Below are positions 11,752-22,669 of a stretch of DNA of 64,000 bases, one piece after another (within the stretch, counting starts at the first letter, position 1; the number at the start of each line of letters is the position of its first letter). The DNA comes from Lineolata rhizophorae. Lineage: Eukaryota; Ascomycota; Dothideomycetes; Lineolatales; Lineolataceae. Below the pieces are notes generated by a model, which ran no database searches, was not told where the DNA came from, and saw only the letters and a list, made by a program, of their open reading frames with translations. The stretch covers positions 127,784-191,783 of the forward strand of contig MU001689.1 in assembly GCA_010093515.1 (NCBI GenBank). The letters are read 5' to 3'. Made by a program: the position numbers and the translations under genes.

Positions 11752-13782
11752 TTCTGCGTTTGAATTAGGGGGAGGGGAATTCGAGGTGGTTCGGTGGGTG
11801 TGTTTGGATGCTCTACGCTAGGAGGGACGGGCTGTTAGTTTCGTGTGTATACGCGGGTTACTCGGATTGGGTAAATGGGCGGTGCGCATGCTTTCGACTA
11901 ATGCGCAGGGGCCGCTCAAAGCCGTGAGGCCAGCGGCGATCGCGTACGAGGGCGAGAAAAATTTGGCCTTCGACTCAATTCGTAGAGCGCTCGACGATAG
12001 CTTGTGACTGAAGCTTATCCGAGCACCGGGATGAGGGCACGCCGTCGCCAAGGACGCCAATGGAGGGGGAGCTCTCATCGGCGGGCCAGCGACGTAAGAC
12101 AGCTCGGGCCTGGAGCTGGGCCGGCCGAACGTGCCCGCGCCCGGCCCAAAACAAAGGGAAAAAAGTCGCCGTACCTCGTGCAAAAGCTCGCAAGCGGGCT
12201 CAATGGGTTTCGAATCTGCGGCGAGACGCGATCCGAAGCTTTCCGAAGGCGCAATTGGTTAGCTGCCAAAGCGGCGGGTTTGCGACGTCAAGCCGACAAG
12301 CAAGCTAGCGCGACGAGCGGGCGGCGGCGGAGAGTGGGGAAGGACGACGGCGGGAAGACGCGGAGCATGCGCATGCACAGGGACACAGCAGCAACAACGC
12401 CGGCAGTGCTTTGGCGACGAAAGGGGAGAGGGGAGGTGGGAGGTGTTGAAATGGAGTGGGGAGTGCGATGGAACAGGTGCGATGCGTGCTCAAGAAGAGA
12501 GAAGGGAGAGAAACGGAAGAAAGAGCCAAGGCGGGACTAAGGCTTTTAAAAGGGTCTGACCCGCGCAGCGCAACGAAGAGCGAGCAAAGCGGTTGGCACC
12601 GGCGGGGATGGTGCCGGACCGGGTGCGCGATTTGTTGTGCTCTGCTTGGATAGGCCTTGCCCGCGGGCAGGGCGGGTCGCTATGGGCTGCACGGCCTGTC
12701 CGATCGGCGAAATCGTCGGAGTCCCGCGCGATTGACTAAGCCGCGCGTGGGAAGCTCGGCGCTAGCTTGTTGGAGTTGAAAAAAGCGCAACGTACCTGTC
12801 CGTCAGGAGCCGAAACGGCGAGTACCAGAGCGTGTGCGTTGAAGGTCTGACGAGGTGGGTAAGCCGAGCGGAGGGGGAGAAGGGAGGAAGCGTGCGATGA
12901 GCGACGAGGGAAAGCCGGCAACGGGGATCACCTGCTGTAGGCGAAGCTTTGAGCAGAGAAGCGAGGCTTGGGTCGAAGAACCTTAAAGCTGCCGCCGTTG
13001 GCGGCCTGGGGCTTCGGCTAAACCACGGCCGGCTGGTCGCGATGGAGCATGGGGAGGGCATGGCGGGAAGGGACCCATGCCGCCAAATTGCCTCTGGGCC
13101 AGTCCCAGCCGCCAGAAATCTCGCGCCGGCATGCCGCAGGTATAATTGCTTCTCCCAGCGCCGGCGGAGAACCAGAAGCAGAGATTTCTCGACCCCTGCG
13201 GCTAAGTGCTCGCCGTTACCAATTGCACGGTTACCAACTATCATTGGCGCCAGCGCCGAGTTTCCAGGCGCGGCTGCTTGCTCGCTCCACTACCCTCACC
13301 CATGCAGTCGGAAGCTAGCAGTGGAGATGACGATGGGGCGGCATTTTCCCTCGTGACCGGGGCTTCCCTCGCAGTTCCGCGCTATCCAGGGTGGGCCACG
13401 GCCGATGTCATAGCTCGTCCGCTTATCGCTTGGCCAGAAGAAACGTGCGGGAGCCCGCGCGTTTGCACGCCTCGCCCGCGCACGCTCTTGCGAGATCCTA
13501 CCGTACACCTTTCTGCGGCTGCAGGCCGCTGACAGAACATGATCCAATGGCTCGACGCCGGGTCCGCCGCGCCGGACTCGTGCGCTTATAATTGACCGTA
13601 TTAAACGGGCACCACGGCACCGGCGCTCGTGCGCGACGTTTCGAGGCGGTCGGCGGCAGGGATTCCGGTCAAGCTTTGAATCAGTGCGGCGCCGAGAGCG
13701 CCAAGCCTGGGGCGCGTTGATCCCGCCCGATGAAACAACGGCAGCGACCGACCTCATCCCATCTGGACGCTGGCCCGCAGCC
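11752..13782. other. GC-rich non-coding stretch upstream of the microprotein gene
   Basis: Many overlapping frames occur on both strands (for example 12004-12540 plus and 12762-13244 minus). All translate to Arg/Ser/Ala/Pro-rich strings without motifs, as expected in GC-rich DNA. No RNA gene or repeat recognised. Confidence 0.5.
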
Positions 13783-14330
13783 TCAACAAAACGAACTGTG
13801 ATGACTTTTTGCCATCCCTTGGAACTCTACGTTGTATGTTTGTTGTGTGGTTCTGACAATGGTATGCTCTGTGGGGGCAAAAGCTTCATAGACAACGTAT
13901 CTGGAAACGCTTTCCGCTGCCTTGCAGTCGACAGTGGTCAAAACAACATGGTAACCATGTAGCAGAATATTCGTTTCCTTGCCATCACCACTCTCAAATT
14001 GTCCGGGGTAGCCGATAGATGGATACTGTGTTTCCAAGTTCTCCGAGAGATATATCGTTAAGCCTGCATGAAGCTAGATCTTTCGCTGTGCATCCCACGC
14101 GCGATGACAGTCTCCAACAGATTGCACGCCCAGGCACGCGCTTAGCAGCAGCGTAAATTTCTGGCGAGGTCGCACTGTCAGCTTTTTGTCCGATACTGTG
14201 GTGCCATCCAGAGAGAGAAAGTCCAGATGAGCTTCTTGCTACATAACAGGGTCTACTCCGGACTTAAATGCATACAGCTTGAGGCCTGGTTCCGGGTTGT
14301 TCACGTGCCAGCTGCTTCAACATTTTCCCC
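13783..14330 (-). pseudogene. Decayed protein-coding relic, family unknown
   Basis: One minus-strand frame reads as varied, protein-like sequence for roughly 180 codons (for example FLSLDGTTVSDKKLTVRPRQ and GYPGQFESGDGKETNILLHG). It ends at a normal stop at 13783 but is interrupted by two or three in-frame stops. Local GC is lower than in the flanks. The mix of residues is unlike the Arg/Pro/Ala strings of the spurious frames nearby, which is why I think it was once a gene. I do not recognise the family and see no start or clear introns. It could instead be a live gene with introns I failed to place. Confidence 0.35.
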
Positions 14331-15204
14331 AAGAACATCGTATTGTCTGTTGAATTGTCTTAGTTGTCCTTCTGCTTGGACTGTATGATGCGTGTGCACA
14401 TCTGTATCTTTACGGGGCGGGTGCGTCTCGTAGATCATGTGGATTAGCACTTCGAGGAAATGGAAAACAGACTCAGCTTGTGCGTGCAGAATTGTCTTTA
14501 GGCCGTGGAATAGTGGCAACCACTTTTATCTCGAATTGTGTGCCGAATATAAGGAGCCTCAGGAACGTTATGTTCGGTGGCTGTCATTCGCAGACTAGTT
14601 ACGTTCTTGTAGCTAGATAGCAATAGTTCGGGAGGGCCACCTCCCAGTGCCCGCCGGCAGAATAACATGATAGAACGACATAATCTGGGATCTTAGTTTC
14701 TTAGTTGCCTGGTTCCCGAAGCATTGCCCTCTTTTGTCCTATTATTTCACCTGCGGCCCTGTCCCCCTTCTTTGCCCTCTACCTCCCTAGTGCGCCGCCA
14801 TGCTAGTTTGGAAGGCGCCAACAAGCTAGGTCTTCTAATACTTTGCAAAGGGAAGGCGCGCGTCCCGTACCCTTGGAACCTAATGCGCGACGCGACCCGC
14901 CGCCGAACTTGAGAGTTACGCGCTTCCAACGCCTTCAACATCGGCACCACCTACCTCCACTCTTTGACCTTTCATCATCAACCTTTCAGCACCCATACCT
15001 CCCATACCTTTACGTTTGTTCACACGCATCTCTCTCTCAGGTATACTTCTGGATTCTGTTGACCTTCAGAACTCGAACACGCCGGAACCTCGCCACCCAA
15101 TCTAGGTTGCTTCTGTTTGATGCTCTTTAGCTTCAATACGCGTCAACACCTCTCAGCCGGGTCCGAGTCCATCCCGCCTGACACTGTTCCGTTCTCTTGT
15201 AACT
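14331..15204. other. Intergenic region and promoter of the TPR/MYND gene
   Basis: No convincing coding sequence. The last ~400 bases before 15205 become C/T-rich on the plus strand, typical of a fungal core promoter and leader. Confidence 0.5.
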
Positions 15205-17929
15205 ATGCAGGCTCCATCGAAAGTATCTCGAGCCGCCGTCATGGATGATGCCCACATCGCTGCCAACGGTATTGCTATAGCAAACTCTGAGCTTGCCGCA
15301 GGACGCGTTATGTCAGCCCGCGACATATACACTGAGATCTTGATCAAAGACTCTCCCGGCCATCCTGGCGCGTTCCTTAACCGCGCGCTCTGCTACCTCG
15401 CGCTCGACTACCCTGCTCTGGCTGTCTTCGATTGCCACCGTGCTTTGATAGGCGCACACATGGCGGCTCGCAAGGAAGGTAGAGCGTTGAAAGTGCAGCT
15501 TGAAATCCTCGACAAGTACATGAACAAGCTTGTGGATAGTGGAGACGATGATATCGCTAGTTGGACCCACGCCCCAAACTGCTACGTCAACTCTCAAGAC
15601 GTTGAGTTCCTCTCTTGTCCGCTCGCAAGCCTCGTCCTTCGGTCCCGTTTGGCCATAATCATGCCGCCACCGCAGACCGAGTATGAAAAGGCTTTCGGGA
15701 TCAAAAATCATCCAAAGACCCAGAAGGTCCACATTATCAACACCGCCATCGATCGGGCGTATTATCGCCTAGCATACTCGTTGTGGAAATGTGGTGGGGG
15801 TGCCATTTCCAGCGCGCTGGACGTCATAGCCGCTGCGCGCGACCTCTCGGGCAATCACTTCCTTGGGGACGATAAGGTCTGTCTTGACAAACTCGAGCTA
15901 CACATTTACGATTACATTGAACGCTGTATGCACGACGAACGGGAATGGGTCCGCAAGACCAACGAAGACGACCGGAAGGATCCTCGCGACCCCGTCGCGA
16001 AGGTAGGAGCCTTTTCCAAGCTCCTTTTTAGCCGCTACACGACAATCCGTCGCGAACTGTACCCGTGGGACAGATACAGCATGAATGAGATTACATTGGG
16101 CGTGCAATGTCCTCTCGATCCGAGCGCCAAGTTGGGTTTCGCTCTTATACCGGAAGTTGGAAAGGCGCCAAAAGCTGTGCTGTACGCCAAGGATGACATT
16201 ACCGATCCCTTCATATTCGAAGTAACGAGGGATTTTGTTGTTTCGACGAGCGATACCGAAGGCCGAAAGAGTATTTGTTCATTCTGCGGATCAAGGATGA
16301 CCATTTCGTGGGGAGCAGAACGCCGTGCGTTTTCCGAGGCGTTAATTTTAGCCCAGAATCAGAGTGAGGGTGGTATGTTTCCCCAGCTACTTTTCCGTTG
16401 ATAATCCTTTCCCCTTCCAATTCAGATATGTTTCGTTAACCATTTGCATAGGTACTCCCGGCATGGCCGGCAGCGCGGAGAACGACAATAATTCGGCCTC
16501 GAATTGGACGAATGACAATTCTGCCATTCTGTTTGACTTAAGGCACCCCCCCGTCTCGGGCGAGCGGCTCGGTGAGCTTGCCCATGGATTTCACTATTGC
16601 CAGTTTTGTGCTTCAGTGACCTACTGCGACTTGGACTGCCAGGGAAGGGCTCGTGATACCCACCACACAGCGCTGTGCGGTACCGGTCTCGACGAGTACT
16701 GCCGATCCGCCTACCGCGTCATCGATCCAGTTTACATGCCGAGCCTTAATGGAGATGATGGTGTGGATCAACTAAAGAATGGCCTGGGCATACCTCTCAA
16801 GCCTGTCCAGACCCTGCAGAAGCTCATGCTTGCCAAGGTCCTGGCCAACTTCATCGTCCAAGCTCGGGGCGGCAGAATAGGATTCAACGATCCCTGGATC
16901 CGCATCCTAGATGGCGATCTTGGCAGGGTTGCCGACCTACCAGTTCCCGGCCCTGAAGATCCTTATGAGCGTGCAAGTGCTCGAATAGCCAGGACATTCT
17001 ACGGCGTTCCTGCGAGTCGCGATGCGCCTCCGCTGTTTAAAGGGCTTTTTCCTAGATGTGAGTATGCGGAAGTCCTCGATCGCAGCCGACCAGCGGATTC
17101 CATCGTCTCCCTCCGCCAAATCAGCCCCATGCAGTGGGAGAAGGACTTGCCGGAGCGCAACAGCCGCCTCGGCTTCTCGTACCAACACTCGGTCATCGAC
17201 ACACTCAACATGCTTCACTGCCTAGGTGGATACAAGGCCGTCTTCAACCTATCCCAGTACGACGGCTGGATGCTGCTCAACCTGCAGGCCAAGATCGAGA
17301 CGGGCATGCGCGTCACCAAGGGGGCGCGCTTCGAGAAGTTCTTCGACGAGCGACGGTTCCAGACGGACCATGGCCCGGCGGCCGCGTTTGAGGAGTACTC
17401 GGGCCGCCCTGAGCAGGACCCCGACGTGCCCCCCCGTGAACCCGAGGTGCCCGTGGAGGACCCGTCTGGCTCGCCGCCACCGTCCCCCGTCGACGGCCCC
17501 GTCTGGATCGGCAGCCTGGACCCGATCGCGCACACGGTGCGCCCCGCCGCCGCCATCGCCTCGCTCGCCGCCCCCAACGTCGAGCTTTACGAGAGCGACG
17601 CGCGCGTGCGCTGCTTCGCCCGCGGCTGGGACCGCCTCGCCCGCCTCGACCGTGACCCGGTCGAGCTCTTCGGCCACGTCAACGGCGTGCTGGGGCCGGA
17701 GCCCATGGACGTCGACGGCGAGGATGCCGAGGCCCGCCGCCTCCTCGAGGAGGTGGGTGGCGCGCTCCGGGGCGGCGTGCCGCCGCCGGCGCCCGCTCGC
17801 GGCGAGGGACTCCGCTGGCCGATGGAAGACGGCGGCGGGGATGTGCAGGGCCTGGTTATCCGGGCGGGAACGGTCTTGGTGCGTGGGGAGGCGGTGCAGC
17901 CGGCGGAGGAGTGGCAGGATGGGTGGTGA
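15205..17929 (+). CDS. TPR protein with a split MYND-type zinc finger and degenerate SET region
   Basis: Exons 15205-16372 and 16452-17929 give 881 residues. Residues ~10-130 form helical TPR-like repeats (AGRVMSARDIYTEILIKDSPGHPGAFLNRALCYLALDYPALAVFD). A CxxC pair (C358, C361) is followed about 78 residues later by C439xxC442...YCDLDCQ...H...C, the second half of a MYND finger. In normal MYND fingers the two halves lie about ten residues apart. The segment before the finger (LGFALIPEVGKAPKAVLYAKDDI) and one after it (YDGWMLLNLQAKIETGM) resemble parts of fungal SMYD-type SET proteins. The NHSC substrate/cofactor motif is absent; the nearest stretch reads IASLAAPNVELYE. The tail is Pro/Asp/Glu-rich. 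It is probably a catalytically dead scaffold derived from a SET/MYND methyltransferase. The start is the first ATG of the frame. Confidence 0.85.
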
Positions 17930-17940
17930 GAGGCACGTGA

Positions 17941-18510
17941 TTGGTTTGTTGTGCTGTTATTGTTTTATTTCTTGCTAAGGCTGTAGGGTGGTAGTTGCGG
18001 TTTCGAGAGGATGATCCAGGGATCAGAGCTTGTATGAGTATTGTAGGACGTAGCTGGAGTGTGGAGCACAAGGTTAGGGTGTGCGGCAGACAGTGGGATG
18101 GCTGCTCTTGCTAGCTTTGTACTAGTGTTGTACGAATGGGGTGCAAGTGTTAGTGTGTTCTTTCTATAGTTTCATGGGTGCTAACATGTATTATGGTAAT
18201 TTGTAATCGCGGAGAGTAGGCTATGTTTGTTCTATCATGCTATTATTGCTTTGTTTCTCGATAGGGATGCAGGGTGAATAATTGTAGGTTTAGAGGAGTG
18301 ATACAAGAAATAAAGCTTGTACAATTAATTTACAACATAACCAGGGTAAAGAGAAAAACACTAGGATGTGACACGGATAGTAAGATAGGTACTTTTGCTA
18401 CATTTCTATTAGCGTTATACAAATAGGAGACGTATCTCATCATGTGTTTTCGATAGTTTTAGAGTGTTATCATCTACTATGGTAATTTGTAATTGCGAAG
18501 AGGAGACATT
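17941..18510. repeat. Two-copy tandem duplication (period ~286 bases), second copy RIP-like
   Basis: Copy 1 (about 17941-18225) begins just after the stop codon of the upstream gene. Copy 2 (about 18226-18510) follows directly. Anchors include TATGGTAATTTGTAAT at 18192 and 18478, AGCTTGTA at 18027 and 18314, and TTATTG at 17958 and 18243. Most differences between copies are G to A or C to T going from copy 1 to copy 2, leaving copy 2 clearly more AT-rich. That is the signature of repeat-induced point mutation on a duplicated segment. Confidence 0.8.
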
Positions 18511-20057
18511 GCTTAGAATGAGATTTGAATTAGTGAACGAATGCGATGAAATGTATCGCTGTGCGTCTTAAAATTAGTAGTATTTCAAGGTCATACTCCA
18601 ATGTATGATTACTACAACTTGTACTGTAGAACATAGGTATGATCAGTGCTGATATTTACATCCAACCGGTAGGCGATTCTGAGAATAAATTCTTGTACTA
18701 GTAATGTAGTGCGAAGGTGTAAATGATGCTCGTAGCTATAATTCATAGTACAATAGAGACTTGTGGTAGTAGCCGAGCTATGAACTTTGGATTATATTAA
18801 GATGATATAGCTTTACCTAGGAGTTTCTAACTGTCAATAGGAGGTGTTGCTAGAGTTACATAATTAACAACACAGTATAAATCCTACTAGAAGTTGCTGT
18901 TAGTAGTATTGCATCAGGATATAATAAAGCCTTGTTATAACTATTTGCTAATGGATTTTTTACCGCTTGAAGATAGTAGGAAGATAGATAGTAACTTCTG
19001 AATGTTAACAAGATATAGAGTAAAGGGTAGTTATCTAGTAGAATGATTGAGATAGTATAATGCTATCTAGTAATTCCTATCTGTAAAGAGCAGATCTTGC
19101 CAAGGTTAAATATCCTATAAAATAGGATGTTTTGTACATAGGCATGTTCTATGTGGTATTATATTGTAGCATATTGAAAATTCATAATCCTGAGATATAA
19201 TCAGATTTCCACCCTTTTTATGACAGCATGTAATTGAACCTAGGTAATCGTAGAGCAACATCGTCGCTATAAATAGGTGCTCAGTACGTGTTAGATTTGT
19301 CAATTTCAGTTCTAGGAAGGTGCAGAAGAAAGCTTGGAGCTGACTCGCTTAGAAAATGCTTAGGATTGACATTTGTCTTCTTAAACGTCATTCTGCGCCG
19401 CACACACCTCAGGATGTGGCTGGCCAAATGGAAAGTTTTGACGTGATCTCCATATTCAGTTGTAGAGAAAGCGCAGTTCGGGTGTCCCTCACCGTAAAGC
19501 TATAAGCCTCTCTCTTCTACCGGTGCAGCGCCAATCTTCTTTCACAGCACGAACTAGAATGCGCTAACATGTGGCTTTCGTCTAATTTACTAGTAGTCCC
19601 GCGACTGGAGCGCTATTTCTTTTATGATATTGCTACTGCAAAGTATTCAGAGATACCGATGTCGTCAATCCCGACTGCCCATTCCGGCTCTTAACATTAC
19701 AGAAGTCGTTTCCATCTCCAGTTATACTTTCCACCAGTGTCACAAAGCTAAATATCATGCATCTTTGTTGAGCCCAACCGTTTTTTTCTCTGATCCATCT
19801 CATTTCGGCACCACATCGCACATTTTATGATTAGTTCTCACGTAACGCATAATTACATAGTCATATCGATCTCACTTCTGTCAGCTACAGCAAGCACACT
19901 GTTGTTAGAGAACTGGCTCTCCGTCTTACCGCGACTTCGCCAACACAGACATCATCAATAAGCACAGAAATTTGACATCAGCAGCCACGGAACCTAACAT
20001 CTCTGGCTTGGGGACCTCCCGTGATTTCGTTGGCCGTATCACGCACACAGTGGAAGA
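18511..20057. other. AT-rich island, no gene seen
   Basis: Strongly AT-rich compared with every gene nearby. Frames are short and full of stops on both strands. A few short phrases recur loosely (around 18820-18860 and 19065-19108), suggesting further eroded duplicated DNA, but I cannot define an element or its ends. Composition returns towards normal after about 19300. Confidence 0.5.
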
Positions 20058-20420
20058 ATGTCGCCAAAGTCTTCACCCAAGAGAACAACCCCTTCTAGTT
20101 CTCGTTCCCGCGTAAACTTGGGCGCAGAGCCATCCTTCCCCGAAGCAGAAAGAGAAGGAAACGGACAAGCGTCAACTGCCTCAGCTCATCCATTGCCAAC
20201 AGATGAAGATTGCGCTTTTCAGCATTCCCAAGCGTCAGCATCGGCTCCAGCAAGTCCTGGGCCATCAAAAAGTGCTTCAGCCGCTTTCAGTCTCGATTCT
20301 ACAGAACATTCAAGTGCGACGCCAGGGTTATCCAGGCTCCGAGGGGATCAAAGCTGGATTCCAAATGCGCCAAGTCCTGCTCTGGCACGGGTGATCAGCA
20401 AACTGCTGTTGGCACTATAA
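20058..20420 (+). other. Possible small Ser-rich coding exon, unassigned
   Basis: An ATG-started frame of 120 residues rich in Ser, Ala and Pro (MSPKSSPKRTTPSSSRSRVN...). It may be the first exon of a gene that continues into the repeat-bearing frame 20210-20818, but I could not find a donor/acceptor pair that keeps phase. No domain is recognisable. It could equally be a chance frame. Confidence 0.2.
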
Positions 20421-20514
20421 CTGGCGACTGTATTATACCATTCCAAACGCTTAGGATGGTGGAGAACGACAGAGGAGAGCAAGACGGTACTATAGGGCAG
20501 AGTGGAAGCAGAAA

Positions 20515-20690
20515 GGATGCAACAGCTGGACAAGATGGAACGGGCAGACCAGATGGAACAGACGGTCGAGATAGAACAGATGGTCAATATGGCACAGGGG
20601 GACAGTATGGAACAGATGAACAGGATGAAACAGATGAGCAGGACAACAGAGATGAACAAGATGGAACGGATGGAAAGGACATAACTGGCA
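20515..20690 (+). repeat. Degenerate GAACAGATG-type minisatellite
   Basis: About 175 bases of imperfect 9- to 15-base units built on GAACAGATG/GGAACAGA. One plus frame stays open across it and reads as DGTDG/QYGT/DEQDETDEQD repeats; another reads MEQM/RMKQM. The array lies inside the open frame 20210-20818. Confidence 0.7.
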
Positions 20691-20818
20691 GAGTGACGAA
20701 ACAGGGCAAGACGCTAGGGGAAGACTCCCTCGGCCATACGTACGGACGACGAGAATGTCCCCTTTCCGCGAGTTTTATGGACTCAGGTTTAGTTTCCCAG
20801 AAGTCCCGGCGGGCATGA

Positions 20819-21629
20819 TTTCCTCAAGTTAGTGCAGGGAGGACAAGTGAGTAAGATCTTAAGGGTCGTCTGCGCAATTGTGACTTGGTTCCCGCTCCTC
20901 TTCCGAATGTTTTTCGGTTCTAGACTGGAGGAAATGTGCCGAACAAACTTGAATCAGGCTCAAAAGGTTACTAGTGACGAGTCAGATCTATACCATCCTC
21001 TCAGGTGCTCAGTTTGCTTTTGTGAGCCTGGTTAGCACTAGAGTAGAGTTGTGCTTGTGTACTCCTGTTCTTACGTTTCTCTGGAAGTTTAGGGCGTTGT
21101 TCCTCCCGGTCCTATAGATTCTTGGGCTTTGGGCCGGCTTAGAGGTCTGGGATGTTCCATTTGGGCAGATCGATAATGTCTGAGGCAGACAGCAGTGGAT
21201 AAATTTACGTAGCATAGTCCTTTGTCAAAATCGTATAGGAAGGCTATACCGTGATCCTCTCGATTGTTCACATGTCTGTGTCGGTGAATTGTTCGCAGAG
21301 TGCAAGTTCACAGGGAGGTGGAAGGCAGGATAGCAGGTGGGACGGTAGAAACGCCCGGCCAATCAGGAGACCACCGAATGCAATGTCAGCATTCACGGAC
21401 CACTATCGTTACCCGATTCGGACTAGCGCGGCGCGTTTCGCTCAATCCCCTCGGCCTCGACAACCTTCGTAACTCGTCATGGACCACTTTACTGCTGGCT
21501 CGCAGCCGAGGACACCATTCGAGGGATTTGTTCGCAGTCTATCCTTCATGATGTTTGTACATCAAGCATCAATTTCTCCAACATTTTAATTTGCTATTGC
21601 TTATTTGCGCTATTGCGCGTTACTCAACC
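20819..21629. other. COQ10 upstream region
   Basis: No gene seen. A CCAAT pentamer lies at 21359-21363, about 270 bases before the COQ10 start. In fungi such boxes are commonly bound by the HAP complex at respiratory genes, but one pentamer is weak evidence. Confidence 0.45.
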
Positions 21630-22439
21630 ATGCACCGAACCGTGCGTGTCGTTCGCTGTCAGCTTCCACGAGAGCCCACAAAACCACCGCAGCTATGGCG
21701 ACACTACTCAGTTCTCCTGCCGCACTGCCGTCCCCTGCAACAATCTCGTCGATCCCGCAATTCCACAATGTCATCCAAACCACCATCTCTCCATCCCCAC
21801 CGAACTTTCCTCCCTAACCCGTTCGCGTCATCGACTTCCACCGAGCCCAACGGCTCGATTCCTCTGCAAAGCATCTCCGCCACACGCACGCTCCCCTACC
21901 CGCGCGAACAACTCTACGAAATTATCGCAGATGTCAACGCCTACTCGTCGTACCTACCATACTGCCGTTGTAGTGAAGTCACCGCCTGGACCACCATGCT
22001 TCCCACGTCTACATCCACAACTACATCCCACAACGACGGCCAACAGAGCCAGCATGGGCGGCGCTATCCAGCCGAGGCGATCCTCGAGGTTGGCTGGAGC
22101 GCCTTCACCGAGCGTTTCACGAGCCGCATTGTCTGCGAGCCGGGCGTCGCGGTCTCGGCCGTGGCGGGCAAGGACGCGGCCGAGTTTGGCGGCGCGGCGG
22201 CGGACACGAGCTTGTTGATACGGTGTCGGACGAAGTGGAAGTTTGAGGACGTGCCAAGTGCTCGGGGCGCGGAAGAGGATGCTAACACCGATGTCTCGCT
22301 CGCGCTCGACTTCGTGCTCGCGAATCCAATGTATGCGGCTATGAGCGCGGCGGTGGCGCCGAAAGTGGCGGGGATAATGATCGAGGCCTTTGAAAGGAGA
22401 GCGAGAGAGTTGTTGGGGGAAAGGGGCCGGAGGAGGTAA
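21630..22439 (+). CDS. COQ10: Coq10 coenzyme Q-binding START-domain protein, mitochondrial
   Basis: A single exon of 269 residues. I chose the ATG at 21630 because it gives a basic, Ser/Arg-rich presequence without acidic residues (MHRTVRVVRCQLPREP...). The START/polyketide-cyclase fold follows: RTLPYPREQLYEIIADVNAYSSYLPYC at its beginning, then AEAILEVGWSAFTERFTSRI. It ends with DFVLANPMYAAMSAAVAPKVAGIMIEAFERRA, a hallmark C-terminal helix of Coq10. A Thr/Ser-rich loop (PTSTSTTTSHNDG) is inserted in the first sheet. Coq10 binds ubiquinone in the inner membrane and supports its biosynthesis and its delivery to the respiratory chain. It is convergent with the NLR gene, with only 230 bases between stop codons. 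An upstream in-frame start would add only about 25 residues. Confidence 0.93.
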   Translation: MHRTVRVVRCQLPREPTKPPQLWRHYSVLLPHCRPLQQSRRSRNSTMSSKPPSLHPHRTFLPNPFASSTSTEPNGSIPLQSISATRTLPYPREQLYEIIADVNAYSSYLPYCRCSEVTAWTTMLPTSTSTTTSHNDGQQSQHGRRYPAEAILEVGWSAFTERFTSRIVCEPGVAVSAVAGKDAAEFGGAAADTSLLIRCRTKWKFEDVPSARGAEEDANTDVSLALDFVLANPMYAAMSAAVAPKVAGIMIEAFERRARELLGERGRRR

Positions 22440-22669
22440 TGCAGACGGGGAGATTGAGCTCCGACATGGTGAACAACAATTGCACGGCTACTGGACACCC
22501 GTCATGTGCCTCGACTCTTTATACAGGAGCAGCCATTGAGCTAACTGGTCTTACGACAATTATTCAGAGGCATGGAATGGTATGGAAGATTAATCTGTGG
22601 CATTCAATCATAGAGGGACGTGGATTCAAGATTAGAACTGGAAAAGAAACACTATATGTGGCAATCATC

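Noticed and set aside
12004-13757. Several frames of 100-180 codons on both strands
   Set aside because: Same reason: GC-driven chance frames without motifs, mutually overlapping.
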